DNA from: Thalassoglobus neptunius | GTDB taxonomy: Bacteria > Planctomycetota > Planctomycetia > Planctomycetales > Planctomycetaceae | Reading direction: 5' to 3' | Assembly (NCBI RefSeq): GCF_007859735.1 | Contig: NZ_SIHI01000001.1 | Location: forward strand, 2,960,171-3,024,170 | Length of the DNA stretch: 64,000 nucleotides | Part shown: positions 8,092 to 16,961 of the stretch, in pieces | How the letters are laid out: the number at the start of each line of letters is the position of its first letter | Numbering within the stretch: position 1 is the stretch's first letter | Made by a program: the position numbers and the translations under genes | The notes under the pieces: model-generated | What the model was told of the DNA's origin: nothing | What the model saw: the letters and a program-made list of their open reading frames with translations, nothing else | The model's database searches: none

Positions 8092-10038
8092 TCAATCCGC
8101 TGAACTCCGTTTGTTGACGATGTTCACCGGCTCTGCCATCTCTCGAAACACTGGGATATCAAAGGATTCCAGAAGACCAAAGCAGAACAACTCGGGTCCG
8201 TCGGGGATCTGTAAATCGCGAGTGAAGATCTCTTTGAGAGATGAGAATCCGTCCACGATTTCGACGCGGTCGAAATACTCCGGATGAAGTGCAGCTGCCA
8301 GAAGGACGATCAGCCCTGACTTGGGACCGAGAGCCAGCAGTTCGATTGGCGACTCAGATTCTTCTCGGTGCATTTCGACGATGGAAAGCAGCTGGGCGAC
8401 TTGAATTCCCAAAGGTCTTTGTCCGACTGATGAAACGAGCAGGCCGTACAGAAAATCTCTCTGAGAAATTGTCGATTCGCCGTGGCTGAACAAGTCGACA
8501 GCCAGCACCCGGCGGCCCGCTTCGAGCTGTTTTGCGACTTCCTCCGATGCCTCGGCACGTCCATCATCCGCAATGACAATGGTGAATGCTTCAGTCTCTT
8601 CGTGGGGAGTCAACTCTGTCGCGGGAAGGGTCCAGTAATGATCGACTCGAATTCGATGGCCGGTCGATGAAATGGATTCCGTTGGAAGCGGAGACGATTG
8701 CACTCGCTCTGCATCAATCACTTCCAGCCTGAGAAGCTCTCGCAGTTTCGATCTGAGTTCGTTCAAGGAGAAATCTTCACGAGCAGATTCACGCGGCAGC
8801 TGGGACTGAAGTTTCATCGCGATTGAATGGAAATCGTCAGTCTGCTCAGGCAGTGGGACGAAGAGTTCGTCGCTTGTTTTTAACTCGTTCTCAAAGTCAA
8901 TTTCTTGAGCGCTCTCAGGACGATCGTCGTTGAGGAAGTGAGTGTTCAGCATCGAGTAGAGCTGTTCTCGATTCTCACGTTCGAAGTTGTGTGTGCCGGG
9001 GTCGTGATTCACATGTGTGCGGAGATTCTGTTTTTGTCCGTACAACTCATAAACCGGAAGAGCTGCCTCTTGCAGAGGTTCAAGAGCATGGTCAGCTTTG
9101 AAGCAGCATTGATCGAGAGCGTTGAACGTGAGCAGTGTTGGACGAGGAGCCCGCATGGCTGTGAGATGGGTGTAGTCCGCAATCATGGCCAGATCGACAG
9201 GTGTTTGTTCGGAGTCTCCAAGATCGGAAACGTGAACAGCTCGTGTTCGATAACTCGAATAGCCAGCGACGGGATTACTGAGTGTAATGCGAGGGTCCAG
9301 CGCACTGAAGAAAATCGTCTGCCATCCTCCGCCCGATAGACCGGTGACAGCGACGCGTTCCGGGTCGGCGCGTGGATGCTCCAGAAGTAAGTCGACCGCG
9401 CGAGAAAGTGTGAGGTAGTGAATGGCAAGACCGCTTGTGCCACAGAGATCGATCTGATTGCTTCGATAGTGACTGAATCCATTGGACTTCAACTGACCCA
9501 TCCCGATCCATTCGACATTCAAAGCAAGCATTCCCCGTTTCGCCTGGTTGATGCACCGGATTTGTTTGTAGTCCGCAGCCTTCCCTTTGGAATCATGTCC
9601 ATTCACATTGAGGATGACGGGAGCTTTGTCGCTCAGTTCGTCTGGCTCATAGAGCAGGGCTGGAATCCAAACGTTGGGAATTGCTTCGTAGCGGAGTTTT
9701 CGAATTGAGTAACCCGGCCCACCCGGGATTCGCTCCAACCATTCGACTCGTGTTTCTGCGTCTCGCCACAACTTCGCTTCACCGCGGAAGACAACGTTCT
9801 CGAGGACTTGCTGCCTGTTGGTTTCGTTTTGTTGTTCCCATTCCTCCAGAGAATCGCCTGGGGAAAACCTTCTCACGAGTGACTCAGTGAAGATTCGAAC
9901 TTCCTTCAATGGAAGGTCGACATCAATCTCTCGATGCTGAAGCGAAGAAGTGACTTCATCCCGGTCGACTCCAAAGGCGGGTGCGTTCAACGCCGCGAAA
10001 GCGATAAGTAGCTGAACAGGAAACGATCGGCAGGACAT
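8092..10038 (-). CDS. secreted alpha/beta hydrolase (acetyl xylan esterase-like), with a degenerate second hydrolase domain
   Basis: 648 residues with a signal peptide (MSCRSFPVQLLIAFAALNAPAFG). The first half is a complete alpha/beta hydrolase related to acetyl xylan esterases and peptidase S9-like hydrolases: ILNVNGHDSKG, nucleophile elbow GLSGGG, acid in FNALDQ and histidine in HDPGTHNFE. The second half (about residues 440-648) looks like another alpha/beta hydrolase fold, with VLAVDLFSHGES, but the expected G-x-S-x-G reads LGPKSG, so it is probably inactive. The ATG at 10038 has GGAG 7 bases upstream. The divergent neighbour is a sialidase, consistent with scavenging of sulfated or acylated glycans, a common planctomycete lifestyle. 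Substrate is unknown. Confidence 0.85.
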   Translation of the reverse strand: MSCRSFPVQLLIAFAALNAPAFGVDRDEVTSSLQHREIDVDLPLKEVRIFTESLVRRFSPGDSLEEWEQQNETNRQQVLENVVFRGEAKLWRDAETRVEWLERIPGGPGYSIRKLRYEAIPNVWIPALLYEPDELSDKAPVILNVNGHDSKGKAADYKQIRCINQAKRGMLALNVEWIGMGQLKSNGFSHYRSNQIDLCGTSGLAIHYLTLSRAVDLLLEHPRADPERVAVTGLSGGGWQTIFFSALDPRITLSNPVAGYSSYRTRAVHVSDLGDSEQTPVDLAMIADYTHLTAMRAPRPTLLTFNALDQCCFKADHALEPLQEAALPVYELYGQKQNLRTHVNHDPGTHNFERENREQLYSMLNTHFLNDDRPESAQEIDFENELKTSDELFVPLPEQTDDFHSIAMKLQSQLPRESAREDFSLNELRSKLRELLRLEVIDAERVQSSPLPTESISSTGHRIRVDHYWTLPATELTPHEETEAFTIVIADDGRAEASEEVAKQLEAGRRVLAVDLFSHGESTISQRDFLYGLLVSSVGQRPLGIQVAQLLSIVEMHREESESPIELLALGPKSGLIVLLAAALHPEYFDRVEIVDGFSSLKEIFTRDLQIPDGPELFCFGLLESFDIPVFREMAEPVNIVNKRSSAD

Positions 10039-10394
10039 GAAGTATCTCCAGAACACGATGGCCTCTTCTGACTGAAGTGTTTGTTCGTTGTCGCTTCGAA
10101 TCAACATCATGACAACAGGTGACTACGTTAACAAAGAGTCCCATCTGATGACGACCGATGAGGTTTTTTCAGCGCTGACCCAATGCTGATTCGGTGTCCT
10201 GTTTTTGTGGAGTGTATTTTGAGTCACGTACAACTCGATGACGAGATCGCTTCCGGCACAGGTCTTTAGACAGCCACGAAGCGAGTCTCTATTCTTCATC
10301 GTGACAATTCATAAAATGAGACACCATGAAGACTTCACCATTGCCGCAGATCAGAGAGAGCCGTCACTCCTCTGAGAGACAGCAGGAGAAACGA
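10039..10394. other. divergent promoter interval, no gene seen
   Basis: 356 bases between the divergently transcribed esterase and sialidase genes. It should carry promoters for both. I saw no coding sequence, convincing operator palindrome or RNA gene. Confidence 0.4.
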
Positions 10395-11597
10395 ATGCTT
10401 CGATTGACAACAGTGATTCTATTCGCGCTCACAGTCATCCCTCTTCAACTTCAAAGCGTCGATGCTGCAGAGCAGAGATCGACCGTGTTTGAAGCAGGGA
10501 CCGAGGGTTACAAGATCTACCGGATCCCTGCCATCATCCGGGCAGCAAACGGAGACTTGCTCGCCTTCTGTGAAGCACGGGCTGGCGGGGATGCCAGTGA
10601 GATTGATCTCGTGATGAAACGATCTTCCGACGGAGGTCAGACATGGGGAGATCTCAAGGTCGTTCAGGCACGTGAACAGTTTGAGTCGCTGTATCCTGAT
10701 GTCCCGGTCACAGTGGGGAATCCAGCACCGGTTGTTGACCTGCTCGATCCCGAACATCCCGGGCGAATCTGGTTGCCGTTCACTGTCGAAAACGATCGTG
10801 TGTTTGTCACTCATAGCGACGACCACGGCGAGACCTGGTCTGATCCACGTGATATCACAGAGAGCGCGAAGCTTCCGACATGGGGCTGGTACGCGACGGG
10901 GCCGGTTCATTCGATCCAACTAAAATGGGGAGCGAAGAAAGGCCGTCTGCTGATCCCGTGTGACCATCGCCTTGGGGATGACGGAGAAGATCGAGGTCCG
11001 AATGGAATTCATGTTGTCTACAGTGATGATCATGGGAAGACCTGGAAGTTGGGAGCGATTGACGACACTTATCACGATGGTCTCAATTCGAACGAAACCG
11101 CAGCTGTTGAACTCTCAAACGGGCGTGTTTACTTCAATACTCGCGACCAGAACGGAGAAGCACGCGGCACTCGCGGCGACGGTTACAGCGACGACGGCGG
11201 AGAGAGTTTTCTGCCGACCCAATCAGTGCAATATCTCTATCTTCGGCCTTCTCCTCCCATCCTGGATCCTCCTGTCGTTCAGTGTTCACTGCTCCGGGCT
11301 GCGTCCATTCGTGATGACGATCCGCAGAACGTGATTCTCTTCGCTGGCCCTGATGAAGATGGCCCATCAGGTAAGGGGAGAAGTGACCTGAGAATTCGCT
11401 ACACGACCGATGAAACGAAAACATGGAATGACGGTCTGATGCTTCATGAAGGACCGGCTGCCTATAGCGATATGGTCATGATCGCTCCAGAAAAAGAGGA
11501 TGTCGGCGTCATCTTCGAATGCGGAGACAGTGGGAATTCTGCTTATCAGCGGATCGATTTCGTTCGCGTTCCGCTCTCGGAAGTCCTCAACGACTAA
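10395..11597 (+). CDS. exo-alpha-sialidase / BNR-repeat neuraminidase family protein
   Basis: 400 residues with a signal peptide (MLRLTTVILFALTVIPLQLQ to a DAAEQ cleavage region). The sialidase family's Arg-containing YRIP motif lies just after the signal. Four Asp-box (S-x-D-x-G-x-T/S-W/F) repeats follow: SSDGGQTW, SDDHGETW, SDDHGKTW and SDDGGESF. The fold should be a six-bladed propeller, probably periplasmic or exported, releasing terminal sialic-acid-like sugars from glycans. I use the ATG at 10395, with AGGAG 6 bases upstream. An in-frame start at 10326 would put 23 polar residues before the signal. Substrate could differ from sialic acid, as in many planctomycete BNR proteins. Confidence 0.9.
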   Translation: MLRLTTVILFALTVIPLQLQSVDAAEQRSTVFEAGTEGYKIYRIPAIIRAANGDLLAFCEARAGGDASEIDLVMKRSSDGGQTWGDLKVVQAREQFESLYPDVPVTVGNPAPVVDLLDPEHPGRIWLPFTVENDRVFVTHSDDHGETWSDPRDITESAKLPTWGWYATGPVHSIQLKWGAKKGRLLIPCDHRLGDDGEDRGPNGIHVVYSDDHGKTWKLGAIDDTYHDGLNSNETAAVELSNGRVYFNTRDQNGEARGTRGDGYSDDGGESFLPTQSVQYLYLRPSPPILDPPVVQCSLLRAASIRDDDPQNVILFAGPDEDGPSGKGRSDLRIRYTTDETKTWNDGLMLHEGPAAYSDMVMIAPEKEDVGVIFECGDSGNSAYQRIDFVRVPLSEVLND

Positions 11598-11929
11598 ACC
11601 AACTCTCAGAGAAGTCATCCGGCATTCCAACGGGCGAGCACAACCTGAACCGTGCGATTTGGTTCAGGCAATCGCTTCGACATGAGCACCTTGGTCTGAA
11701 TGAGGACCTGTCGATTCAAGCCCGTGAATGCCCGGTTGGGATTGAGAGTTCGAGGAAATCTGGCTAGCATTTGACGTTTCACATCGTGCCGATCAATTCG
11801 ATCGGCACTTTTTGTTTTTAATTGCCAACTCTGGCAACCGTTCGAACTGCTGTCTGGTGAAGTGGGTTCTCAAATCACATCCCGATGTGAGCAGCATCTG
11901 ACAGTTGTCGGGTCAACTCAGGTGACGTC
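11598..11929. other. gene-free interval after the sialidase
   Basis: 332 bases between two plus-strand genes. It contains a strong intrinsic terminator (11786-11819) and the promoter region of the following YhaM-like gene. Short open frames here have no recognisable content. Confidence 0.5.
11786..11819 (+). terminator. intrinsic terminator of the sialidase gene
   Basis: A perfect 9-base stem (GTGCCGATC / GATCGGCAC) with an AATTC loop is followed directly by TTTTTGTTTTT. It is a textbook Rho-independent terminator about 190 bases after the sialidase stop. Confidence 0.85.
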
Positions 11930-12898
11930 ATGTCGCGAATGTTCGTGAATAGTCTGCAAGATGGTGAAACAGTTGACGAGGTCTATCTTCTTGCAGATCG
12001 TCAGCTGCGGGCGAATCGCAATGGAGACACATACTTCCTGGGCCAGCTGCGTGATCGAACCGGGCAGATTTCCGGGCTGTTGTGGAACGTTAACGAATCG
12101 ATCGTAAGTCACATCAACACAGGGGATTACGTTCGAGTTAAAGGCAAGGTTCAACTCTTTCAGGGGAACCTTCAGGTGATTCTCACGCGTATTGATCTTG
12201 CGACGGATGAATCGGTGAATTCCGAGGATTTCATTCCTCAATCGAACTCCGATGTGCTTGTTCAGCTTGAGCGGCTCCGCGAGATTCTGTTGGGCCTCAA
12301 TGACTCGGATCTATCCGAGCTGATGCAGTCTTTTCTGTCTGACGATGAGATTGTTGAGGGACTCAAAACCGCTCCGGCGGGAATTCGGCTGCACCATGCT
12401 TATCACGGCGGGCTGTTGGACCATATTGTCAATCTTTGCGAGACAGCCAGTCGGCTCACGGACCTGTATCCGAATGTCGATTTCAATCTTCTGCTGGCAG
12501 GGATTTTTCTTCACGATCTCGGAAAAATTCGAGAACTCAGCTACGACACCTCGTTTCAGTACACCGACGAAGGTCAGTTGATTGGGCATCTGATCATCGG
12601 GATCGAAATGCTCGATGACAAAATTCGTGAAACGGAAGATCGCACAAAGCAGGATTTTCCGAAAGAAAAGGCACTTCGGTTGAAGCACATGATTGTCAGC
12701 CATCACGGGGCTTACGAATTTGGAAGCCCGAAGCTGCCGATGACTCCCGAGGCGATCGCGCTCCATCACCTCGACAATCTCGACGCCAAAACGAACGAGT
12801 TTCAGTCGCTCATTGAGTCAGATCCAAATGCCGCTTCGCACTGGACTCCGTATCAGCCCAACATGCAGAGGAAACTCTACAAAGGCAGTGCTGAGTAA
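11930..12898 (+). CDS. YhaM-like 3'-5' exoribonuclease (OB-fold plus HD domain)
   Basis: 322 residues. The N-terminal third is an OB-fold nucleic-acid-binding domain ([20 protein letters not shown], then [19 protein letters not shown]). The rest is an HD-domain phosphohydrolase: [15 protein letters not shown], then the metal-binding HDLGK, then HHGAYEFGS and [10 protein letters not shown]. This OB-HD order is that of Bacillus YhaM and relatives, 3'-5' exonucleases acting on RNA and DNA ends. The protein should be cytoplasmic. It starts at the ATG at 11930, with AGGTGA a few bases upstream. It is a single-gene unit before argF. Confidence 0.9.
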   Translation: MSRMFVNSLQDGETVDEVYLLADRQLRANRNGDTYFLGQLRDRTGQISGLLWNVNESIVSHINTGDYVRVKGKVQLFQGNLQVILTRIDLATDESVNSEDFIPQSNSDVLVQLERLREILLGLNDSDLSELMQSFLSDDEIVEGLKTAPAGIRLHHAYHGGLLDHIVNLCETASRLTDLYPNVDFNLLLAGIFLHDLGKIRELSYDTSFQYTDEGQLIGHLIIGIEMLDDKIRETEDRTKQDFPKEKALRLKHMIVSHHGAYEFGSPKLPMTPEAIALHHLDNLDAKTNEFQSLIESDPNAASHWTPYQPNMQRKLYKGSAE

Positions 12899-12993
12899 TT
12901 CTTTTTTTGTTGAGCGAACCAGGCGATTGCTATCGGTGTCTGGGCACTTTTCAATTGCATTGACGATGACGGAATTGATGACGGGAGACTCCC

Positions 12994-13917
12994 ATGAAAC
13001 ACCTCACTTCTCTCTTTGATGTGACTTCGAGCGAAGTCCTCGAAATACTGAAAACCGCTGCGGATCTCAAAGCAGAAACGCTGGCTGGGACGCGCCAACC
13101 GTTGTGTGCAGGGAAGGTTTTAACTCAGGTTTTTGAGAAACCTTCGTTGAGAACGCGCGTCAGCTTTGAGGCTGGGATTTCTCAACTCGGCGGAACCAGT
13201 ATTTTTCTTCATGGAAAAGAAGCAGGGTTACAGGGACGAGAAGAACTCGTCGACATTGCGCGAGTTTTGGGAGGCTATTCCGACCTGATTGTATTGAGAA
13301 CATTCTCTCAGGAGTTGATTGAAACCGTCGCGAAAAACGCTGGCTGTCCCGTCGTGAATGCACTGTCTGATGACTATCACCCGTGTCAGGCATTGACCGA
13401 CGTGATGACCATTCTTGAACATGCCGGCTCGATTGAGGGCAAGGAAATTCTGTTCGTCGGGGATGGAAACAACGTTGCCAAGTCGCTGGCTTTGGCATGC
13501 GGTCACGTGGGCGCCAAGTTTTCGCTCGCGGCACCAGAGGGCTATTTGCTCGGGGATGAGTTCATTCAGCGACTTCAGTCTCAGTTTCCGGACCTGAAAC
13601 TCGATCAGACGACGGATCCGTTCGCTGTCGTGAATCGAGCAGATGTTATCTACACAGATGTCTGGGCCAGCATGGGGCAGGAAGAAGAGAAAGATAAACG
13701 CTCTGCTGCGTTCGCAGACTTCCAGGTCAATCTTGAACTCCTCGACGCAGCTCCGGGACAAGCACTCTTCATGCACTGCTTGCCAGCCAGACGCGGATTG
13801 GAAGTGACTGAAGAAGTCATGAATGACCGCCGCAGCATCGTCTTCGAACAAGCGGAGAACAGAATGCACCTGGCGAAGGGCCTGATCGTGTGGCTGCTCG
13901 AACACGCTTCGAAGTAA
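12994..13917 (+). CDS. argF: ornithine carbamoyltransferase
   Basis: 307 residues, the usual OTC length. Carbamoyl-phosphate-binding signature KPSLRTRVSFE lies around residues 48-58 (Leu replaces Thr of the common STRTR). HPCQALTD begins at His129, DVWASMGQEEE binds ornithine, and HCLP is at 261-264. The enzyme transfers carbamoyl from carbamoyl phosphate to ornithine, giving citrulline in arginine biosynthesis in the cytoplasm. It stands alone here: no other arg genes are in the window, and the downstream neighbour is convergent. Confidence 0.96.
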   Translation: MKHLTSLFDVTSSEVLEILKTAADLKAETLAGTRQPLCAGKVLTQVFEKPSLRTRVSFEAGISQLGGTSIFLHGKEAGLQGREELVDIARVLGGYSDLIVLRTFSQELIETVAKNAGCPVVNALSDDYHPCQALTDVMTILEHAGSIEGKEILFVGDGNNVAKSLALACGHVGAKFSLAAPEGYLLGDEFIQRLQSQFPDLKLDQTTDPFAVVNRADVIYTDVWASMGQEEEKDKRSAAFADFQVNLELLDAAPGQALFMHCLPARRGLEVTEEVMNDRRSIVFEQAENRMHLAKGLIVWLLEHASK

Positions 13918-13988
13918 GCTTCGCGGATTCGTTCGAGCAGACCGGCGGCCTTCGATAGAGACACGTTTTGCGAACACCGAGCGTTGGT

Positions 13989-15479
13989 TCACGACTTTCG
14001 GAGGTTCCACCACGCGGAGAGTTTGTCGATCATTCGTCGAAACCAGACACGACCGATCGAGCGGTGACCGCAGAAAATCCGGCACTGAACACTCGATCCA
14101 GGACGAATTCCCGGATCGAGATCTTCATCGATCGTGGCCTGCATTTCGAGAGAGACACCGCGTCCCGTTCTAACAGTCATTGCAGGAGCAATTGATTGGA
14201 GAGTGGCTGTGAAGGACTCGTTGGGAGCGTCCGCAGTGACGATCGCGATGGAGATTTGATCGCTGTTCACAGCTTCGATGACAGGTCCGGAATCGCGTTG
14301 ATCAACATAGAGTTCGACGATCCATGGCCCCTTGAGGTCGGCAACTCTTAATAATCGGTCTGTGCGTTGAACAGGTCGACCGACCGGTAGTTTTGAATTC
14401 AGATCGGGAGTGAGAACCGTTCCTCGGATGGGGCTCCGCAGAGTCAGGGCGAATTGTTGCTCTTCGAGGCTTTTGATCTGTGTTCGAATGTTCTGTTCGA
14501 GTGCTTTCAGTTCTTCACGACGGGCTGCAAGATCGTGCATTCGATTCCGCTCTCGCGACGACGATTGCGGATCGGTTCGAAGTGTTTCGAGATCATCGAT
14601 TTGCTGAGAAGTGGTCGCGAGTTCTCCGCGCAGCTCCGAGAGACTCATCTGTAATTCGGGACTCTTCAGCTCAATGAGTTTAGTATCAACGTCGACATCA
14701 ACTCCGGTCGTTACTAAGACGTTGTCGATGTATCCGTTGGCACCGGCAAAGACATCGCGTTGACGATCGGGGCGAAGGACTCCGTTTCCGTAGATGACAA
14801 GCTCAGTCGGGACAGTTGTCAGCAGGAGAAGAGCGAAGGCGATTGTTCCGAGGACCAGCAGGCTTCGCGTCAGTCTTCCTCGAGTCCACGATGAACGTAA
14901 GCGGGCGACAAAGCCTTGCTGGAGTCGGGAGTGGTTCAAAGCATGCGTTAGCGCTGTTCGAATGAGCGGAGTACCTTCCTTTAAGTCCGAGACTGAACGA
15001 GCCAGTGGGGCGTTCTTTTCAAACTGATCGAAAACCAGAACACCGATCATTTCCGATGAATGATCCTGAGCATGGCTGCGAATGGGGAGAACGACCACTC
15101 GTTGTGTGCGGCAACGCTCGTGGTAGCTGCGACAATCGTTTGACGGGTCATCTGCGTTTGAATCGAGAACTTCGCCCGAATTCCAGCAGCTCTTCGCGAT
15201 CTCTTCCAGCATTTGAGTTGTGGACGAGCGCGGGTCAATAGACTGAACTCCACTGACCGATTTGAGGCGAAGCTTGTCTCCGGTTCTCAGAAGCAGGCTG
15301 ACTCGATCCCAGCCGGACCACAATCGTGTTTCATTAGTAATGGCTGCGGAACACTCTTCGATATCAAGAGATCGAAAGATCCCGGCAATCCAGTTCGGAG
15401 TGTCCAGTGTGTGACCATCGTCCTGTGAGACTGGCTGTGATGGCACGGTGTTGATTCCTGCTCCGACTGGGCTACTCAT
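13989..15479 (-). CDS. GAF-domain HlyD/RND-type membrane adaptor protein
   Basis: 496 residues. About residues 20-190 resemble a GAF-like sensor domain, starting near TPNWIAGIFRSLDIEECSA and ending at MIGVLVFDQFEK. One membrane segment (SLLVLGTIAFALLLLTTVP) follows. The periplasmic part is an HlyD/biotinyl-lipoyl adaptor: VLRPDRQRDVFAGANGYIDNV, a coiled-coil hairpin (about 275-345), then LRSPIRGTVLTPD and a barrel domain. Such adaptors normally join an inner-membrane transporter to an outer-membrane or peptidase-type partner. No partner gene is adjacent. Its ATG overlaps the end of hisD by 8 bases, implying translational coupling to an unrelated biosynthetic gene. Confidence 0.8.
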   Translation of the reverse strand: MSSPVGAGINTVPSQPVSQDDGHTLDTPNWIAGIFRSLDIEECSAAITNETRLWSGWDRVSLLLRTGDKLRLKSVSGVQSIDPRSSTTQMLEEIAKSCWNSGEVLDSNADDPSNDCRSYHERCRTQRVVVLPIRSHAQDHSSEMIGVLVFDQFEKNAPLARSVSDLKEGTPLIRTALTHALNHSRLQQGFVARLRSSWTRGRLTRSLLVLGTIAFALLLLTTVPTELVIYGNGVLRPDRQRDVFAGANGYIDNVLVTTGVDVDVDTKLIELKSPELQMSLSELRGELATTSQQIDDLETLRTDPQSSSRERNRMHDLAARREELKALEQNIRTQIKSLEEQQFALTLRSPIRGTVLTPDLNSKLPVGRPVQRTDRLLRVADLKGPWIVELYVDQRDSGPVIEAVNSDQISIAIVTADAPNESFTATLQSIAPAMTVRTGRGVSLEMQATIDEDLDPGIRPGSSVQCRIFCGHRSIGRVWFRRMIDKLSAWWNLRKS

Positions 15480-16836
15480 TCACACGGATATCAACGCTCG
15501 CTCGATGTGCTGTCAGTCCTTCCTTGTCCGCAAGAATGCGAACATTGGGAGCGTCTCGACGACAGGCTTCTTCGTTGTAGGAAATGATCGAAGAGCGTTT
15601 CAGGAAATCATTCGCACACAACCCGTTTGCAAAACGAGCTGTTCCACCAGTGGGCAGGACGTGTGAAGGTCCAGCGACATAATCTCCAAAGGCAACGGGA
15701 GTGAAATGTCCGACGAAAATTGCTCCCGCGTTCTGAACGCGATCCAACATGCGCTCAGGATGATCCATCGAAAGATGCAGGTGCTCGGTCGCCAGCAGGT
15801 CCGTCAGTTCTGCTGCTTCGTCTTCATCGCGAGCGAGAATCAGCGCGCCGTAATCTTCCAGACACTTTCTCGCGAGGTCTCCGCGACTCAACTGGCTCAA
15901 CTGGGTTTCGAGTGCGTTCTGCACTTGTTCAATTAGTGGAGCGTGCCAGGTAATCAGAACCCCGGAACCGGGGCTGTGCTCCGCTTGTGAAATCAAATCG
16001 CTGGCGATGTAATCGGGTCGAGCCGTTTCGTCCGCGAGGACAATGACTTCGCTCGGACCGGCGATGCTGTCGATATCCACTTCACCGAAGACATATCGCT
16101 TGGCGAGTGCAACGAACAGATTTCCGGGACCGACGATTTTGTCGACTCTCGGAATCCCCTCAACTCCATACGCCAGAGCAGCGACGGCTTGAGCCCCTCC
16201 GACTCGATAAACTTCGGTGATTCCCAGTTCATGACAGGTCGCCAGCAGATCGGTGTTGTACCCCCCGAATTCCGTCGGAGGAACGACGATCGCGATTTCC
16301 GGGACACCTGCTGCTTGAGCCGGGACCGCTGTCATGAGCACTGTCGACGGGTAAGCTGCAGCTCCTCCGGGAACGCAAATTCCGACCCGCTTGAGTGGTC
16401 GATATCGCTGTTTCAGTTCGACGCGAGCATCACCTGACTCGCGGACGATCGAGACATCTTCGGTCAGGATCGCCTTCTGAAATTCCATCACATTGTCGCG
16501 GACTTGTCGAACGGTTTCGAGAAACTCCGTGTCAGCCTTCGCATGTGCGGCAGCGAGTTCTTCGGGCGAGACTCTTAGATCCGAGACATCGAAATCCGGA
16601 CGATCGAGCAGCCGCGAATAGTTGAGGAGTGGCTCGAGACCTTGCGACTGCACGTCGCGACAGATTCGTTCGACGACTTGCTGCGGAGAGAGTGGTTCCC
16701 CAAACAGCTCGACAGTTCGCTGTCGACCTGCCTCGGAAACGACATCTCCTCGCGGGCTGAGTTTGTTTCTGAGTTCCGCGAATAATTCTTCGGCGTTTCC
16801 CAGCGAACAATCAATCGTCGGAATCTTCAGTGACAT
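15472..16836 (-). CDS. hisD: histidinol dehydrogenase
   Basis: 454 residues. Family landmarks run from the N-terminal DVQSQG region through VGICVPGGAAAYPSTVLM, the KIVGPGNLFVALAKR signature, DSIAGPSEVIVLAD, the Zn-site QAEHSPGSG and the C-terminal LCANDFLKRSSI. It catalyses the two-step NAD-dependent oxidation of histidinol to histidine, the last step of histidine biosynthesis. No other his gene is nearby. The stop overlaps the start of the GAF-HlyD gene, so the two probably share a transcript. The start at the ATG 16836 lacks a strong Shine-Dalgarno sequence. Confidence 0.96.
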   Translation of the reverse strand: MSLKIPTIDCSLGNAEELFAELRNKLSPRGDVVSEAGRQRTVELFGEPLSPQQVVERICRDVQSQGLEPLLNYSRLLDRPDFDVSDLRVSPEELAAAHAKADTEFLETVRQVRDNVMEFQKAILTEDVSIVRESGDARVELKQRYRPLKRVGICVPGGAAAYPSTVLMTAVPAQAAGVPEIAIVVPPTEFGGYNTDLLATCHELGITEVYRVGGAQAVAALAYGVEGIPRVDKIVGPGNLFVALAKRYVFGEVDIDSIAGPSEVIVLADETARPDYIASDLISQAEHSPGSGVLITWHAPLIEQVQNALETQLSQLSRGDLARKCLEDYGALILARDEDEAAELTDLLATEHLHLSMDHPERMLDRVQNAGAIFVGHFTPVAFGDYVAGPSHVLPTGGTARFANGLCANDFLKRSSIISYNEEACRRDAPNVRILADKEGLTAHRASVDIRVNE

Positions 16837-16886
16837 GATGTTGCGGATATCTTAAATCAGTTGGGAATTCAGGGAATGAAAAGAGC

Positions 16887-16949
16887 GGATCGTGTCCTCG
16901 TCAATGACGAAACGCAATTTGCAAGAAACAAACTGAGCGGACACGATCC
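16887..16949 (-). terminator. inverted repeat after the sulfatase gene
   Basis: GGATCGTGTCC (16887-16897) and its exact complement GGACACGATCC (16939-16949) are separated by 41 bases. The repeat begins 12 bases after the sulfatase stop on the minus strand and sits before hisD. It may act as a transcript end or processing hairpin. No T-run follows, so the role is uncertain. Confidence 0.35.
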
Positions 16950-16961
16950 CACGAGACGGGT

